64,000 bases of DNA from Neodiprion pinetum (GCF_021155775.2 NC_060235.2:981501-1045500); one strand, 5' to 3'. Counted from the first letter of the stretch, positions 28,836-43,800 are shown. Program-made: numbers and translations. The notes: generated by a model from the letters alone, not told the origin.

Positions 28836-31800
28836 CTCTCGCTCTCTCTTTTTCGATACGGACTCGTTTTTGGTGAAATAACACCGGTTCAAATTCATTT
28901 GGAATTCAGGGTGAAAGTCACGAATGAAAGAACACGATCTCAATGCAGATGGATTCGCGCTGACGGAACGCTTAACGTCCACCCTCTCAAACTTTTGTGC
29001 TCGACCGTGTATACATATCGTAAGGATAATACAAATATCTTACGGATCAGTGAACCTCTCGTCACTCTGTTATTCTTGTATATGTTTCAGGATCTGCTCT
29101 GATGAGAATCGTCGAGGTTTACAAGGAGATACAAGAGCAGGAGCTGAATATTGTAAGTATTTTTCTCTCCTCGATTTATATACGTTATAAAGTGAACGAA
29201 ACCGCGGTGAGGGTAAAAATTACGTGGTGGAAAAAGAAAAAAAAAAACCATAGAAGGGGGGAGGGAGGAAATATACCACAGAGAAAAGTTTACTCTTTCC
29301 AAGAAAAAACAAGAGCCGCACTCGGTAATTTTTGGTGCCTGTCGCAAAATACTTACTCGTAAAGAATTCTAAGAAAGTTTGAATTGGAGTATGTATATAT
29401 ATATATATGTATATAGGTATATATATATATATCTTATACACGGAAAAGGGGAAAATAAATGAATAAATGTGTAACGAGGCGAGAAAGAGGATTTGGAAAA
29501 TTCATAAACATGAATTTGGCACAAGTGTTGTAATAAACGCGGTAAAAAACGAAAAAATTACCTCGGGAGCAGAATTAGGAGCTTTTGAGGACTTGGAGGT
29601 TACGGAATATAATTCTTAAGCTGTGCAAAATGCTACAAAAATGCAAAATGGTATATGAAAAAGAAATGAGAAAATATGCACAAGTAATGGTTTACATATT
29701 TCAGAAATTCCATCATCATCGGATCCCGGCGATATGTCATAAATTATAACAATGAAATCGATTTTCTAGTAATACAGTAATTTGCCATCGTTTTCGAGTG
29801 AAACGGCAATTTATATGTAACGCGACCCGTTTTATCGTTAGGCTCCAGCTCCCGACGCAACGGCCGGTGTTATTATTTTATTCAAATGAACGAGCTGCAC
29901 CCCGCGTGGTTTAAATAATTTAAATAAACTTTCCTAACGCAATTAAAAGTCGCTAAATTTATGCGGAGTTGCTTGGATGTTTTCCGCGAGCGCGGTCTCC
30001 GTATAACACCCCCGTGCGGGAGAACGAGACGCGTTGCGAGGCGTAAAACTGAGAGGTGCGAAAATGCGATTTGGCTAAGCTGTAAGCGGTGCTCTCGGAA
30101 TATTAATTAAAAATTAAATACGACTTTTCGATTATCAAACGGGCAACGACACTTTGATATCGATTATACGTATATTACGAGCCTTGGGGATAAAATTTAC
30201 CTCTAACGCGTTTCTCGGCGAAAAACAAATATACCTCTCGAATTATCTTTGCGCATTATTGAAAATAATCGGAACTACGAAGACCTGCGATCGCGGCAAA
30301 GCTTCAGCCTCGTGTGAAATATAAATTGAAATTCCAACTTTTACAGTGAAGAAAAATAGTGAGGAAAATAAAATTCACCCTACCTACCACCCTCTCTACT
30401 CGTTCTCTTTCCCTTCATCCTTCGAGAGGTATTTCAAACTTTAAGTGCTTTTCTGTACAACACACATCGAAACTTTTCCATGTTTTCCGTTGGCTGCTGC
30501 AGCGAGCGTTTCAAGCTCAACTCTATACACACCCTGCGTTGATCCTGGGATAAAATAACGATCACAGTAATTTTGCGGTCGCGTATATAAATTTTCCCCC
30601 TTTATTCGTCATCAGGCTAATGGCAAAAGGCGAACGCTGCCGCTTCTGCTGCTGTTGCAGGAATCGCGAAAATCGCGAAGAGCTTTTCTGCAGCGTTTGC
30701 TTGCGAACTTCCGAATCGAACCGAAGATGAGAGCTGAAAGACGGAAACGGCTCGCGGAGCCGAGCGATTTCAATTAAATCAGAAAGTCTCGTAAAAACGT
30801 CAGGGCCACCCGTTAAAGGGACGCGCTGTTGTGCCTTGCCGTTTTCCCTCCTTTCGCATCTCAGACCCTTTCGCGAATCACGCCGAATCGGGAGGAAAGA
30901 TTTCAACCCCCGGCCAGCCTGCGGCCGGAAACCGACGACTTATTGCTCGTCAACTACTTCGCCGGTTCTCGCAGTATTTTCGCCAGAACTGAAATTTTCT
31001 TTTTTTTTTTCTTTCTTTTCCTTTGTCTTCTCTCTTTACGATGATTTTGGAATTTTATCCTGTTTCGTTAGCGCTCCGCGAGGAAGGAGGCAACTTTGGT
31101 ATTGCAGCGAAGAAGCAAAACTGCCGACAACAAACTTCCGGGATTGGCTCTGCAACGTCTGGCGGTTCGCTGTTTCGACGAGAACTTGTAGTAGGGGTCG
31201 GTCGCCAGAACTTGGGGCTAGATTTATAACTCTCCGATATATCCCAGATTCCGTCTCGCTCGAGTCGTAATATCCCCGGTTTTTGGGGGCGACGCCCCGC
31301 TCAGACATCCCCAAATTGCCAAACTCCGGACGTACATATTCGCTGACGAAACGTTTGTCCGATATTATTTATCTCTTTGTTGTTTTCTTTGTTTGTTTCT
31401 TGTTTTTTTTTTTTTTTCTTCTCTTCTTTGTTACGCTGCGCATCGTCGATTGTTATAAACAAGAAAGAGCGAAAATTCCACGTCTGAGAGTGACAACCTG
31501 AAGTGAAAGAAAAAATTTCCGTACATCTTGAAAGTATTTCTTTTTATCTTTGTCGACTGAGGAAGAAAAAAAAAATAAATAAAAAAAAAAAAATAGTCAG
31601 TGAAATAACAAAAGTAATTTCAAATCTTAAATATAATAGTTGGCTAAAAATTTCTGCCCGACCGGGAAAATTGACAATATATTTGCGACGAAAATATCCG
31701 CGAAAAATGATTTCCAATTTTACCGGGAAAATCCGAATCGGTCTTATCTCGGTTGCTCAGGCGAATCGGCCGGATCCACGAACGGAGGAACGAATCCAAC

Positions 31801-34800
31801 TCTATGAGCGACGAAACGCGCTGCATTACGCGCTTATCTTTTATGGAGCCACGCGTGTGTATGCGAGGCGAGGCTACTACGATATTCTTCCCGATATTGG
31901 GTATAATCTTATATACATACATACATACTTATTCTACCTACTCGGGGCGGAACTGCGCCGCGGTCCAAGAGCTTCGATAATTGTGATCTACGGCCTCTCT
32001 TCGGCTGCTCCTATCTTAACGAGATATTTCTATACCGCCGCAGATATCAGAGGGAGTCGAGTTTCGGAGCTACTCGTTATGTCCTACCGGACTTTGACCC
32101 GAGTCGTTTGACTCGCTATCCTGCGGAAGCGTCCCCCGTTCTATCGGCGATTGCCTTCCCCCTGTATCCCGAAATTGGGATGAAGAATCGACACTTGAAG
32201 CTGATACGCAATTAATACTAGTTTTTTTTTTTCTTTTTTCCTCTATTTCGTATGAATTTGAGCGAGCAAAAATTTTCACGAGTTGTAAACGAAAAGTTGG
32301 CGAAATCGTTGCTCTCAATTGATGGAGATTTAATCAGAATTTGTCACTCGATGTTCTGCATCTCTGTTTGAAATGAGAAAAGGTGAGAAAAAGAGAACGG
32401 AAGCAAGGTACGGCGGTATTTCGTTGAAAAAGTAAAACTGTCAAGTAATCCGGCCTTTTCTTTCGGAGTGGAAAAGACATTGGAGCAGCGGTGTCCTTAA
32501 ACCGAATCAAAAATTAGGGTGGACAAAAAACCGCCGGTGTAATTGTTCCGTGCAGAATAACACGGGTAAGGACGAGGACAGTTTTCTTTCCATTTTTGAT
32601 ATTCCATTGAGATGAATAAGTATCGGTTCTGTACATCGAATGATAATCAGAACCTCTCTTTATTAATTATAATGTTTGTTTTTACATTTTTTACGTTGAT
32701 AAATATGTCTTGAAGTTTTTGGTTGACGGCTAATGTGAGTGTCTATTCGGAAGAATAAGAAAAACGTTTTCACTAACATGTGATAGAGTTTATCGTTAGT
32801 AACGTTACCAGGGGCAATATAATGAGAGCACGATGAAAGATTGTGTTTGGGGTTTGACACAAGATCGTCCTTAAAAAAACAGAAGTACGAAAATTATTCA
32901 TTTTTAAACTTTGTTTATCAATTCTTTTACGTTTGTACTTTATTATGAATTATTATTTTTGAAGAAAAGTGATTCGAATGCAAAACTAAAGTTTATTTAA
33001 TTGTTACTTACAATAAACGTTTGAGAATGTAAGTAATTTTTCGGAAAATTCGAAATATCGTTCTGGTTTCTACATAAAGAAACTTTATCCGATGAAACTA
33101 TTTTTTCTTTCATTAGTTAAGTAGAAAAAAACAAAATTTGACGTCTAGAACCCGGACTCAAAATTCGTCTTCACTCGTGTAATCTAACGGTCGAACGATT
33201 TTCTTGGAAATTATGCGCAAGCGCGGATTGCACATCTTAGAAACGGGTGGCGCATGCCGACCGGAGAGAGAGTATAAAAAGAAAATAAGTTATTATTATG
33301 TACTTAGGCAGGAAATAGGGTCGTAAATTTCATCCCGCCTCCCCGCGTCTCGCCGGATACACTCGGATGCTGTTGCCCGCTGGAGGAGGAAAAGAAACAC
33401 GCTGCCAGACGGCGTTAAAATACGAGTTGTTGTCTCGTCTTGTAATAATTGCGAGTGGAGGCTACCGCGTTTTGCGAACCTCGATCCTCCTTCCCCCGAT
33501 TTTCCGCAATCGAGCTTCCAGAGTATTATAAGTTTGACGGTTTTTGGTATCTTTTTTCTTCCCTTTCTTTTTCAATATTTTCCCCAAATCGGAGAATTAA
33601 AGGTGGCGAAAAACCTCGGAGCATTCGACGAGTCAGCTTCTCTGGGCGATTAAGTATTCGGCTATTTCGAGGGGCTGGCGAAGAGGGGATGAAAAAAAAT
33701 GGTCAAAATATTGCGCATCGCGGACGTTAAGATTGTCCCCGGCTATTACCGAACCATAAAGGCCAACGATACGGGGCTGCTGTCAGCACCCTCGTAGTTA
33801 CCGAGGGACGAGAACAGCCTGTATTAGATTACATGTGAACAGGATCGGCGAGGCGAAGCTCAAGGAATTTTTTTTACCCTCAAATTAACGCGGAATGCCT
33901 GAATTGGAGATGAAAATTTCTGTCCATTCTCCTTGTTCAGAATATACGTGAGATTTGTCGACCTCAAAGCTTACAAAACAGTTGTTTTTTGATCAAATGA
34001 AATATGAAGCTATTTTTGAGATGCGTATTGAGTCAGTGAAAAGAAACTCAAGGTAGGATTAGCGAGAGTAATTACAGCAGCATGGAAATATTTAAATGTT
34101 TGAAACGACTGTTGTATTAAATTCCCTTCTCTCTGATCATGAATCGAGAAAAGACTGCTCCGGTCAAATTGAACTCGATTGATTTCGAGTAGATTGTTTA
34201 ACCCTTTGAGTCATAGTGGTAAAAATTCATATACTACCGAATTTACATACATTTTTTATATATTTACAGAACTTTTCAATATATTTCTTTGCGGTTTTTT
34301 GCTGTTTCTGATAGTATACCGATAGGTTTTCAATACTCGAGAGTAGTTATTACGATATAATGTAAATGATTATTGTTAGAAACAAATTGATTGAAAAAAA
34401 TCGTCGAAATTGAGGAAATCGTTCATTTTCGAAAAATTACCCGTCTCAACGTATATGTGTTTTACATAAATTATAAGATTTTGGGGTCGCTGATTACGAA
34501 TCTGAAATCAGATTTTGAAAATTCAGTACGGCTGATACAACCAGTGACCCCGAAAACCCCTAAATTGATTTTTCAGACCGAATTCGAATAAATTTGAAAT
34601 ATTCGTTCACCGTACCGAATCCACCGTCTTGCATTTTCAAAATCTGATTTCATACTCGTCATCAGCGAGCCCAAAAAGCATCGACCGTCATCTTTTTATA
34701 AAAGTTGACCGAGCCCAATAACGTGTGACTGGAATGGTTAAAGCAATGTTCCACGACAACTTGGACTTCCTCAAACCGCGGATCCTTTCATCCTTTTATC

Positions 34801-37800
34801 CTTAAAGCATTCGCCGTAGCGAATCGGAGCGTGGAAAATCCTGGCGCGTGTACCGGACATCGCGGCAAGAGTATGAAACCTCCTTGAATCAAGCGACGAG
34901 GTGGAGATGGAAGGGGATCCATAAATTTATGATAAATCCATATTTTCGCTGCGTAAGCTCGGCCGCTTCCCGGGTTCACCCGGCATAGCGCAGCTTTACG
35001 GCTATACATCGAGTGGGTAGCCTAGCCGGTATTTCAGCGTCGTTAAAGCGCTGGAAGGAAGCCAATCACGGGGCTTTTTAAGAGAGGAGGCTCCATTGGG
35101 AGTAGATGAGGGCGGCGAACGAGAGGAGGGGGAAGGACGAGGAAGAGGGAGAGGGAGCGGTGGGAGAAACGTAGAAACGGAGACAGCGAATCGGGCAATC
35201 CAATTAAAAGTCGGAATTAGCCAATGTAGAGGTAGCCGGGCTCGCCGTCCTCTTCGTACCTTCGAAACGCACCCTGTGCAAGCTTTTTCTACACCGTTAC
35301 TCGTAACCGTTTCGACTAATTTCTGCCAGCCTTGCAACTCATTACAGGTATGATGCCCCGACTCCAGTCGTTCGCTCTTCGTCTCGAGTTTTTTTTTTTT
35401 TTTCCTTCATCTCTTTCCTTTTCCTTCTTTTCTCTTGTTTTATTGAGCAGAGGGTTAAAAGCATCTACGGTAATAATTGGGCTTGGTATATATACATAAT
35501 TAAATAATTATACCGGTATTTAGGAATATTAAACGTCGGATGACGGTCGTTTCACGGAGTTACATCGTATGTTGGACCGAATGTTGGTAGAAATGGTTTT
35601 AGTGAAAAATTTTAATTCGATTCAATACTTTGTGAAATTATATGGAGATCGCTTCATTGAAGCAAGCAATTATAGTTTACATCATTGCACGAGCTGACGA
35701 GGTGGATTGTCAATTTCAATAGAGGGATTCGGCATTCGTATTTACTCGAATAACATGGAGCTGTTTGCGTCGACGTTGTGCAATCCCGACGATACGATGC
35801 TGTGGATCCATTGATAAGAGCAGGAGTGGAAAGCGGAATATATATAGAATTGAGTGGCTTAAGTTGGTGGCTTTGCAGTAGAGAGGTTGTCGTAACCGAA
35901 TGCTGCTAATTATCGTCGGTTTTAATGACTCATTAACCGACCTTTGCTGCGAGCACATTGTATGGCACAAAGCTTAGCTATTATCTTCCAAAGAACTTGC
36001 AGTTCGGCGTAAGACCCGCGCGTCACCAGGGATCGTGAATTTCCAGAAGACGCAGAGAGAGAGAGATAAAGTAACAACAAAAACGAAAACAAGAAAAAAA
36101 AAAAATTGCGCGCGCGTCGCATCAAACAGACCAATGAATAACAAAAAAAACTGTACCCACGGATATTTCACCCGATATTTTAATCCGATTAAAAACGAAA
36201 AAGAAAATACAAGCAAAGCGACGCGGAACTTCATACATATACATGATGTAGAAGTAAAAGCAAAAATCATGACAAATGTGGGAAAAGGGAATATACCTAC
36301 GTATAGATATTCGTATGAATCCCACGACTCTCGATCGCCAGGTTCGTCGGTATATGCATAGCTATACAGGGGAAATATTACCGAAGGGAACAGAATTTAT
36401 CACCTCTTGTTTTCTCCTCGTGAAGTGTTTTTTTTCTCTCTCTCTCTCTCTCTCTCTTTTCATTTGTTTCTTTTTTCAGTTTTTACGCCTCGAATTTAAA
36501 ACTTTTTTTACTCGCATTGCGATTTCCGATCCATGATAACCGATCAGCAATAATACAGTAGTAGTTGTGTGCATAGCTACTGCACTCTCTGGTATTTCGT
36601 TCTTCCTTTTACTTTTTTCATTCACAGACATATAATTTACGCGTATGCGCTGCGCTCGACAACGATATGAACTACCTAGTAATTAATGTTTATTGTTGAT
36701 GGAACAAAAAAAAAAAGAAAAAAGGTGATAAAACTAGAGAGAGAGAGAGAGAGAGAGAGTTGGGAAAAAGAGCAGGGATCACACGACCCGCAGCGTATAA
36801 AGCACCCTGATTTTTTTTTCTCTCGATTTTCATCACACCGATCCGACGACGCGCAGTCGACGTGCCGAACGTGTGATTGAAAATTACTGCAGCACGAAGC
36901 GCCGATCCTACGCTTCCCACGCAATATGTCAGGGTGCAGGAAAATAGAAAAAATAAATAAACGAGAAAAAATGAAAAATAAGAAATAAAAAATTCAAATA
37001 AATCCCGAAGCTGGAGGCGCAGCGTATAAAATTTACACGCGGCCTTAAGGGAACCGCACGGACAACTCGAGCCGTGGTAATACTACTTGGAAAGTTGAGC
37101 GTGCGGCGCGTCAGACTCGGGCTGATACTACTTAGAGCTGCAACGCTTCGCGCGCTCGATTTAACCCGCAATTCGTTCCTCCTTCCACTACACTCGGCTC
37201 TCTCTGTTTCTCTCTTTCTTTGCGACTCGGTCCAATTCCGCGTTACTGGCACTGCTGCAGGGATATGTGCTCAACGGATTTATTCCGAGGATGTAATCCT
37301 TCGGTCGATACTTTGTTTCGAGACGCGCCGACTATTCGCTATCAGTTGCTTCGACAAGATCCCAGGCGTCGACGTAACGTCTAAGCCGGGAATAGTCGGG
37401 GAATTTCCTCTATCGAGAAAATTTAGGGAAAAGTGAGGGAGTTGTAGAAAAAACGCACTTTTTCTATAAATCGTTTTCAAAAATGTTATTGTTTAATTTC
37501 TTATTATTTGTGTGAAACGAAAGAATAATATGTGTTTTTCTAGATCCGAATAAATATACATTCAAGGTGTAAAACTTGTGGGGTTTTTTATCGTAAAAGC
37601 TGCGCAAAACGTCAGGGAATGTTATTTGAGGAAATGTGTCCTGCGAAACTCGAAATAACTTCGTACCGAGGTGGAGAGAATAATGCGGATCGTGGGTTAA
37701 ATTCAAATTTGTGCGACCGCACCTTCGCCTGTATCCACACGGTATCCGAATGTCAGACAGATATCTATTTTCGTCAAAGTTTCCAGTGGTTCCAGTTACC

Positions 37801-40800
37801 GCATTGCTCTAATACGTACGCACCGATTGGACAAAGGGAATCTCCTGCGGCTTTACAGTCTCGTCCTTTGATCTTGCCACGTAGTTGGCATCAATTAAAC
37901 GAGTGCACGTATTGCGGCGGTGGGAATTCATACGTACGGCGGTTATGTTATACATATATTATACATTTGCGTAATTATCGTCATACAGAAGCGGCGAGAA
38001 AATTAATTTTACTTTGAGTTTACCAGCTTTTTGAGGATCTTCGTTTTATTCGATTAAAACAGTGGTAACTGAAATTGAATTTTCGATTTTGTTACAGCTG
38101 AAGGCGTTCTATGTCGATTTACTCGTACCGCTTGAGACGAATTTGGAGAAGGACACGAAAGTGGTGCAGGTACGTGTCGAAATTCAAGTGAAAAATCATC
38201 AGCCATTGATCGACGATGGCTAATCGACGATAACTTTGAATTTTTAGAGCGAGCAAAAGAGATTCTTACAGCAGCACAAGACGCGTTCGGAAACTTACAG
38301 CAAGGCTGCGGCTACCATTAAGAAACAACGAAAGAAATCCAGGGGTGCGAGCAAAAGCGGATTGGCGATGGACAAGGAGCTTAAAAACATGCAGATACTC
38401 GAGGAGGAAAAATCTAAGCTCGACGCTTTCTGCGAACAGAGTTTGAAGAACGTAAGCATTTGGATGGTCCTTGTTTAGGGTGTTGGCCATTTTTTTTTTT
38501 TTTTTTTTCTCAGGGCCACCCTCGAATCAATTTCAAATAATTCAAAATCAATTCCCGAATCTTTTCACATTTTTATCTCAACTCTAACCCGTGCGCCCGC
38601 AAAAGGATGGATTTCCCCGTTTAAAATTCACGTGTTTCAGACGCATTGTTATCGTATATTTTATTCTCAGAGTAATAATGTTGAAAAAGAAATTGACGAA
38701 AAAATTCGTCCACCACCCTAGTAAGCGTGGATGGAAACCGAACGTTTATCCAGACGTTACTGACTCTCGGGGACGATTTTAATACCTTTCGAGGCAGTTC
38801 CACCCCTTCCTACGTTCTGTAATTTGTTACCTAATTCGGTGAGCTTAAACTCTCGTAATAAATGTCTTATCCTCCTGCGACGAACAGGCGATGACTCAGG
38901 AACGGCGGAGATACGGTTTCGTTTTGGAAAGGCAATGCTCGCTGGCAAAGCATTACGTGAGTTTTCACGAAGTGGCGCTCGCGGCGCTTCATCCCTCGGT
39001 TGACGAGTGGCGCGAAGTTGCCGGAACTCGGGAATACCTGCCGCAATCCGTCGAGGACATGTTCGCCTCTCGACTCAGGGTGAGTTTGGAGGGAAAGTTT
39101 GAAGCTCTGGTCGAAAGCCACGGAATCGCACGCCTCTCATTTCCTCCTCATTCTTCCACAGCAAGTGTCCTTCTGGCCCGAAGACGATGAGAACGGCGGC
39201 TCGGAACTGACACTCAGCTCGCAGTTACGCAAGACTCGAAGCATGGACAGCTCTTGTCTCGAATTGCGACTCGGACCGCCACCCGGAAACAATGCGACTC
39301 AGAATCACGGGCCTCCTCTTCATCACATCGCCTTGTCGCGAGCACGATCCGAGGCCAATCTTCACGCCTCGAGCCTCTCTCTGGGTCCAGGTGAGTCGTG
39401 ATTATTTAATGAATTTGCAGTCAATCGAATCCACTCGTCCTTTGATAAAAATCTTCAACTGCTGATACTTGCGGGGCATTCCACGACAACTCGGTAAACG
39501 GTTGACCGTGACGTTTTTTAACTTCATCAAGAATTTTTCCTACGTTTAGCACGACCGCTGAAAAGCTTCCGAAAAAATATTCAATTTTATATAATCACTC
39601 GTCTTTACCCTATGATTTTTTAAACTCATCTGAAAAACACCCAACTTGTTTTTTGTGCAACGAGAAAAAATAAAACATTTGGATTCCGAAATGAAACACT
39701 TTCGCGCAAGATTCAGAGTGCGACCTGATCTCTTTTCCATTTTTTTAAATAGTTTTGTTTATTCTTTTAATCGTTCATACCTGTTAAAAATCTATTACAA
39801 TACGTAACGCACCTCCGATTCGATTTCTTAGTTTCTATATTATTTCTCTATTTCTAAAACACACTCACGATTCGTTTGAAAATTTTACAATAAATTTTGA
39901 ACAGGTATGAAAATGTAACAAACGATTCAAACGAAATTATTACAAGAATAAAAAAAAAATACGAGGTCCCACTGTGAATCTTGCGAGAACATGTTTCATT
40001 TCGGAAAACAAATGTTTTTTTTTCTTGTTTCATAAAACACGAATTAGTTGTTTTGGAGATGGGTTTACAAAATCATGGGCTAACGAGGCGTGATTAAAAA
40101 ATGTTGAAAATCTTCTTGAAAGATCGTCAGAGGTCTTAGTAACGTATAAAAAATTCATGGTGAAATTAACAAATTTCATAGTCAACCGTTTACTGAATTG
40201 GCATGGAATGCCCCTTATATTCTTTCAAAAGTCACGGAGAAATAATTGGCTTGAAAAAACTCGGAGCTTTTTGGCTCTCGGAGAATGTTTCCAAGTCATA
40301 TCTCTTTATTGCCTCAACGTACGTATATGTTTATAATATATATATATGTGTAATTTTTTCTCGCGAAACGGTTCTTCCTTTTCATTTTCTTTCGACGTCT
40401 GTTTAGGCACTGTCACTTCTGAATCGAAGCGCGTAATTTTACTCGTTGAACCGTGCGCGAGTCCGCAGAGTTATTTGCTGTGAACGGGTATTGAATGCTA
40501 CGCAAAATGTACGTGCGAATGTAAATCGGTACGCAGGTGTGCGCGTCCTCCCTTTCTATTGGTAATATGTGTCGCAAATACGAAAAGGGACGAATGTTTG
40601 CATTCCCGTCGATTTCGCGCTACGCGAGTATCGAGGATTTTCACCCTGTTTACCGTTAGTTTCCCCTCCTTCGTCTATACGGACCAAAACGTTCGAGGCA
40701 CACGCGTGCCGAATTATTGGTTACATTTTGCCAATTCCTGAACCGTGCAAATTCCAGCTCCCTGAGCCTTTCAATTAACCGTCTCTGACTACGCATCGCT

Positions 40801-43800
40801 GATAATTACGCGGACTGATATTGGACGAAAAAAAAAGTGTTTTCCAGAAACGAGACAGAAAAAAGCTGCAACTTGATAAAAAAATAAATAAATAAATAAA
40901 TAAAAGATATATTATTTGACCGCGAGTAAATTTTACGCCCGAATCTCGTCGACCGAAGTACGGAATTTTCTCATCTTTGCAACGTTGAACGCTCGAAATT
41001 AAATTCGCACAGGTAGGTGGAAGCATGCGCGTCTAAACAAATTGAATAAATTAACCGAGCGGAATGCCTTGCTTACCGTGCCGCAAGTTATGAAAGTCCG
41101 AAGGACGACGTGTAACCATTGTTACCTACTCTCCGCGTACGGAATTGCTTGTGTAGCAAATCCACACTTGTAGATACGTACAACGGCGCGGATTCGTATC
41201 CGCTTGACGCATTCCTTCACAGTCGAATCCCCGCATCGGCCTCTTTACAGTATTTCATCATTGAATTCCAGCATAACTTGAAAGTGAGCCTGTGATTCTT
41301 TGACGGTAAACTCACGCGTGTGACAAATAGCTCTGCGTAAATCCTGTGTGAAGGAAAAAAAGAAACGAAAAAATATTCCAAAACGAAGAGAAATTTTATC
41401 AAGTTTGATACGATTTTAATAGTAACTACATTATGAAACGAGGAAATAATCGACTTTTATTCCTGTGTTGCGTATTCGACTTTATTGCCGACTCAACTCT
41501 GGGTGCATTATTGACTTGAAGGTTGTTTTCTTTTTATGTGTAAGTGTGATCTATCAGTTAAAAAACTGTAATATTATTGAAAGGTAATAATAATACAGAG
41601 AAGTGTAGGTCAAAATCGAAAAGGAAGAAAAGAAACAGAAGACTAGGAAAATTGAAAAACTAATTTGCAGAAAATATAACACGATATTTCCCGCAAGTGC
41701 TGGGGAAGAGTGATATTTTTTACTCACAGATTAGAAAGAAAACTAAAGAGAAATTAATATATTTATTTCGTCCCGCTTTTGAGAGAAAAAAAATCGAACA
41801 TTACGGTTGAGTCGGGAATAAATATAGTATCGTGATATGTCACGTTAATCGAAAGAATTTCAGAGATCGCAGATAATTTGAAAGAATCTTAGCTCGGTAG
41901 ACGTTCGGTTTGAGTATCGCGAAGATTGAAGTGAATGTTCGCATAAGGAAATATACATCGTATTCAAAATTGATGGATCGAATACAGAGCGGGAATCAAG
42001 TGCGAGAAAGAAATGGTGGATTCCTGACGGATTACAAAGATGAAGAACAGACGTGAGAGGAGAAGTACGTGAGTTTCGGTGCAGGACGACCAGCACGCGG
42101 AAATACCGTAGGGATGACTTTTAGGAGGAGGGGGTTGAAAAAGAAGGGGACACGTTTTCCCATCCCGCGGGTAGCACGTCCCTGCGAAGCCGCCTCCGGA
42201 GGAAATATCGCAGGGCGGTAAATAACTAATGCGTAACACGCGAGCGTCTGTTCGAGTTGATAAATCGTTCGATTTTGAAACGCCGCTCGCTTCAGGCAGC
42301 CCAGCTCTTTTTAATACCCAACAAACATGCCGTTCAACCTTCGATTACCCGCCTCTTCCTGTCTCACCGGCGATAAACCGACCCGCTCAATTCGCCAATT
42401 TTATCGCCTCGCGGGCACCGCGATGAATAATTTCCGTACTGCCGATTAGCCCATGCTCCAGCGGTTCCGTTCTGTAATGTATGTGCGAAAAAGGTGGTGG
42501 GCTTAAATGTCCGAAAGCGGCAAATTCCGAATTTTTTGGTGGCGAAACTCAGAGTAAAGGGATCAAACTTTGACGAAACATCAAAGTTTCGAATGGTCCA
42601 AAATCAGAGACTCAAAGTACGGAAAGGAGAAAATGCCGAAAGGACGTAGCTCCGACGAGTCAAAGTTTCGAAAGTGCGAAATTGAGAAATTTTTTAAATC
42701 TGATATATCGAAATTTCCGAATGATCCGAGATTTTGAGTACTGCGAATTTCTGGCTTGGTGAAATTTTATCACTTTGATCTTTCTTTGATGTGGATTTTC
42801 CATATTTTTACGTTCGGAATCTCGGTCATTCCGATTTTCGGTATTTCTCATATTTTACACCCACTCGTCGAGTAAACTACTCCGTGTGAGTATATTTCTC
42901 TATCGTAAGTTTACTTTCCGGAACTTTGCTCCATCGTACCTTGAATTTTCGGGATATTGCATTTCGGAACTTTGAACCGTCGGCTTTCCGACCATTCGAA
43001 ACTTTGTTGTTTCGTAAAGATTTAATTTCTTTACTTCAAGTTTCGCCGGCAAATAATTCGGAATTAGGCGTTTTCGGAAATTTTTAAATTCGGAACTTCA
43101 AACCTGTCCCCGGAAAAGTACATAGCTAAGACCAAAAAAGAAAAAAAAAAGTACACAGAAACAATACATTTGTACACGTTACGCCGATAAAGGCTCGTGG
43201 AAATGATTGAAGCACTCGCACCATCCACAAGAATTTCATCAAATAGTTATCTGTAACGCGTCGAGCGGACACTGATCTGGCTCTGTTAGGAGGTGGCAAA
43301 AAATTGCAAGAGTACAGGGAACGATTTGTCATTCAAGATGCTAGAAAAGGCGACGTGTATCTCAGACGGACCGAGCTGCACGGAGGAGCAAGAAGAAGAA
43401 GGCAAAACGTGATACACATAAGTCAGACGCGCGGCAGGAAAGCTGATAAGCTTTATCGAGATCCGGAGTGAACTTTTCGCCGGTTGTTGCAAGCTCGAGG
43501 ACAACGCGGCGCGTGCATGCACATGCCGTTGTAAATCGAGTCTGGTGAATCCCCGGGGGCGTTTCGAGTGTGCAGTCACTGTGCTCCGCACCGCATGTGT
43601 AACCCGGTACTTGGAGGTCGTCCCCTGGGTCGGCGGGCAGACGACGCGACTGTCCTCGACTACGGGCCACGTCCTCGACAAAGAGGAAGAGTTCCCGAGT
43701 TCCTCGCCGCTCTGGGACTCCCCCGCAATTTACGTCCTCCAGGATGCAGAACTTCCGGATACAGTTTGCGGAAAAACGAGACGGATTCGAGGGGCGGGAT

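Larger units (their letters stand above)
7740..29090. other. Large IRSp53 intron (21.4 kb)
   Basis: It contains a foldback fragment (8.0 kb), G and C homopolymers, a piggyBac-like MITE (13.6 kb), a TA-flanked MITE (24.3 kb), a foldback element (26.6 kb) and a TC repeat (28.8 kb). There are several open frames under 200 codons but no recognised gene. Alternative first exons of IRSp53 could hide here and cannot be excluded. Confidence 0.7.

Noticed and set aside
28530..29102. Overlapping frames of 190, 114 and 91 codons on the plus strand
   Set aside because: They are kept open by the TC dinucleotide repeat, which has no stops in any frame.
31503..32111. 202-codon plus-strand frame in an IRSp53 intron
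   Set aside because: It opens with a GTG and poly-lysine from an A-rich tract; no protein family recognised and no splice context.
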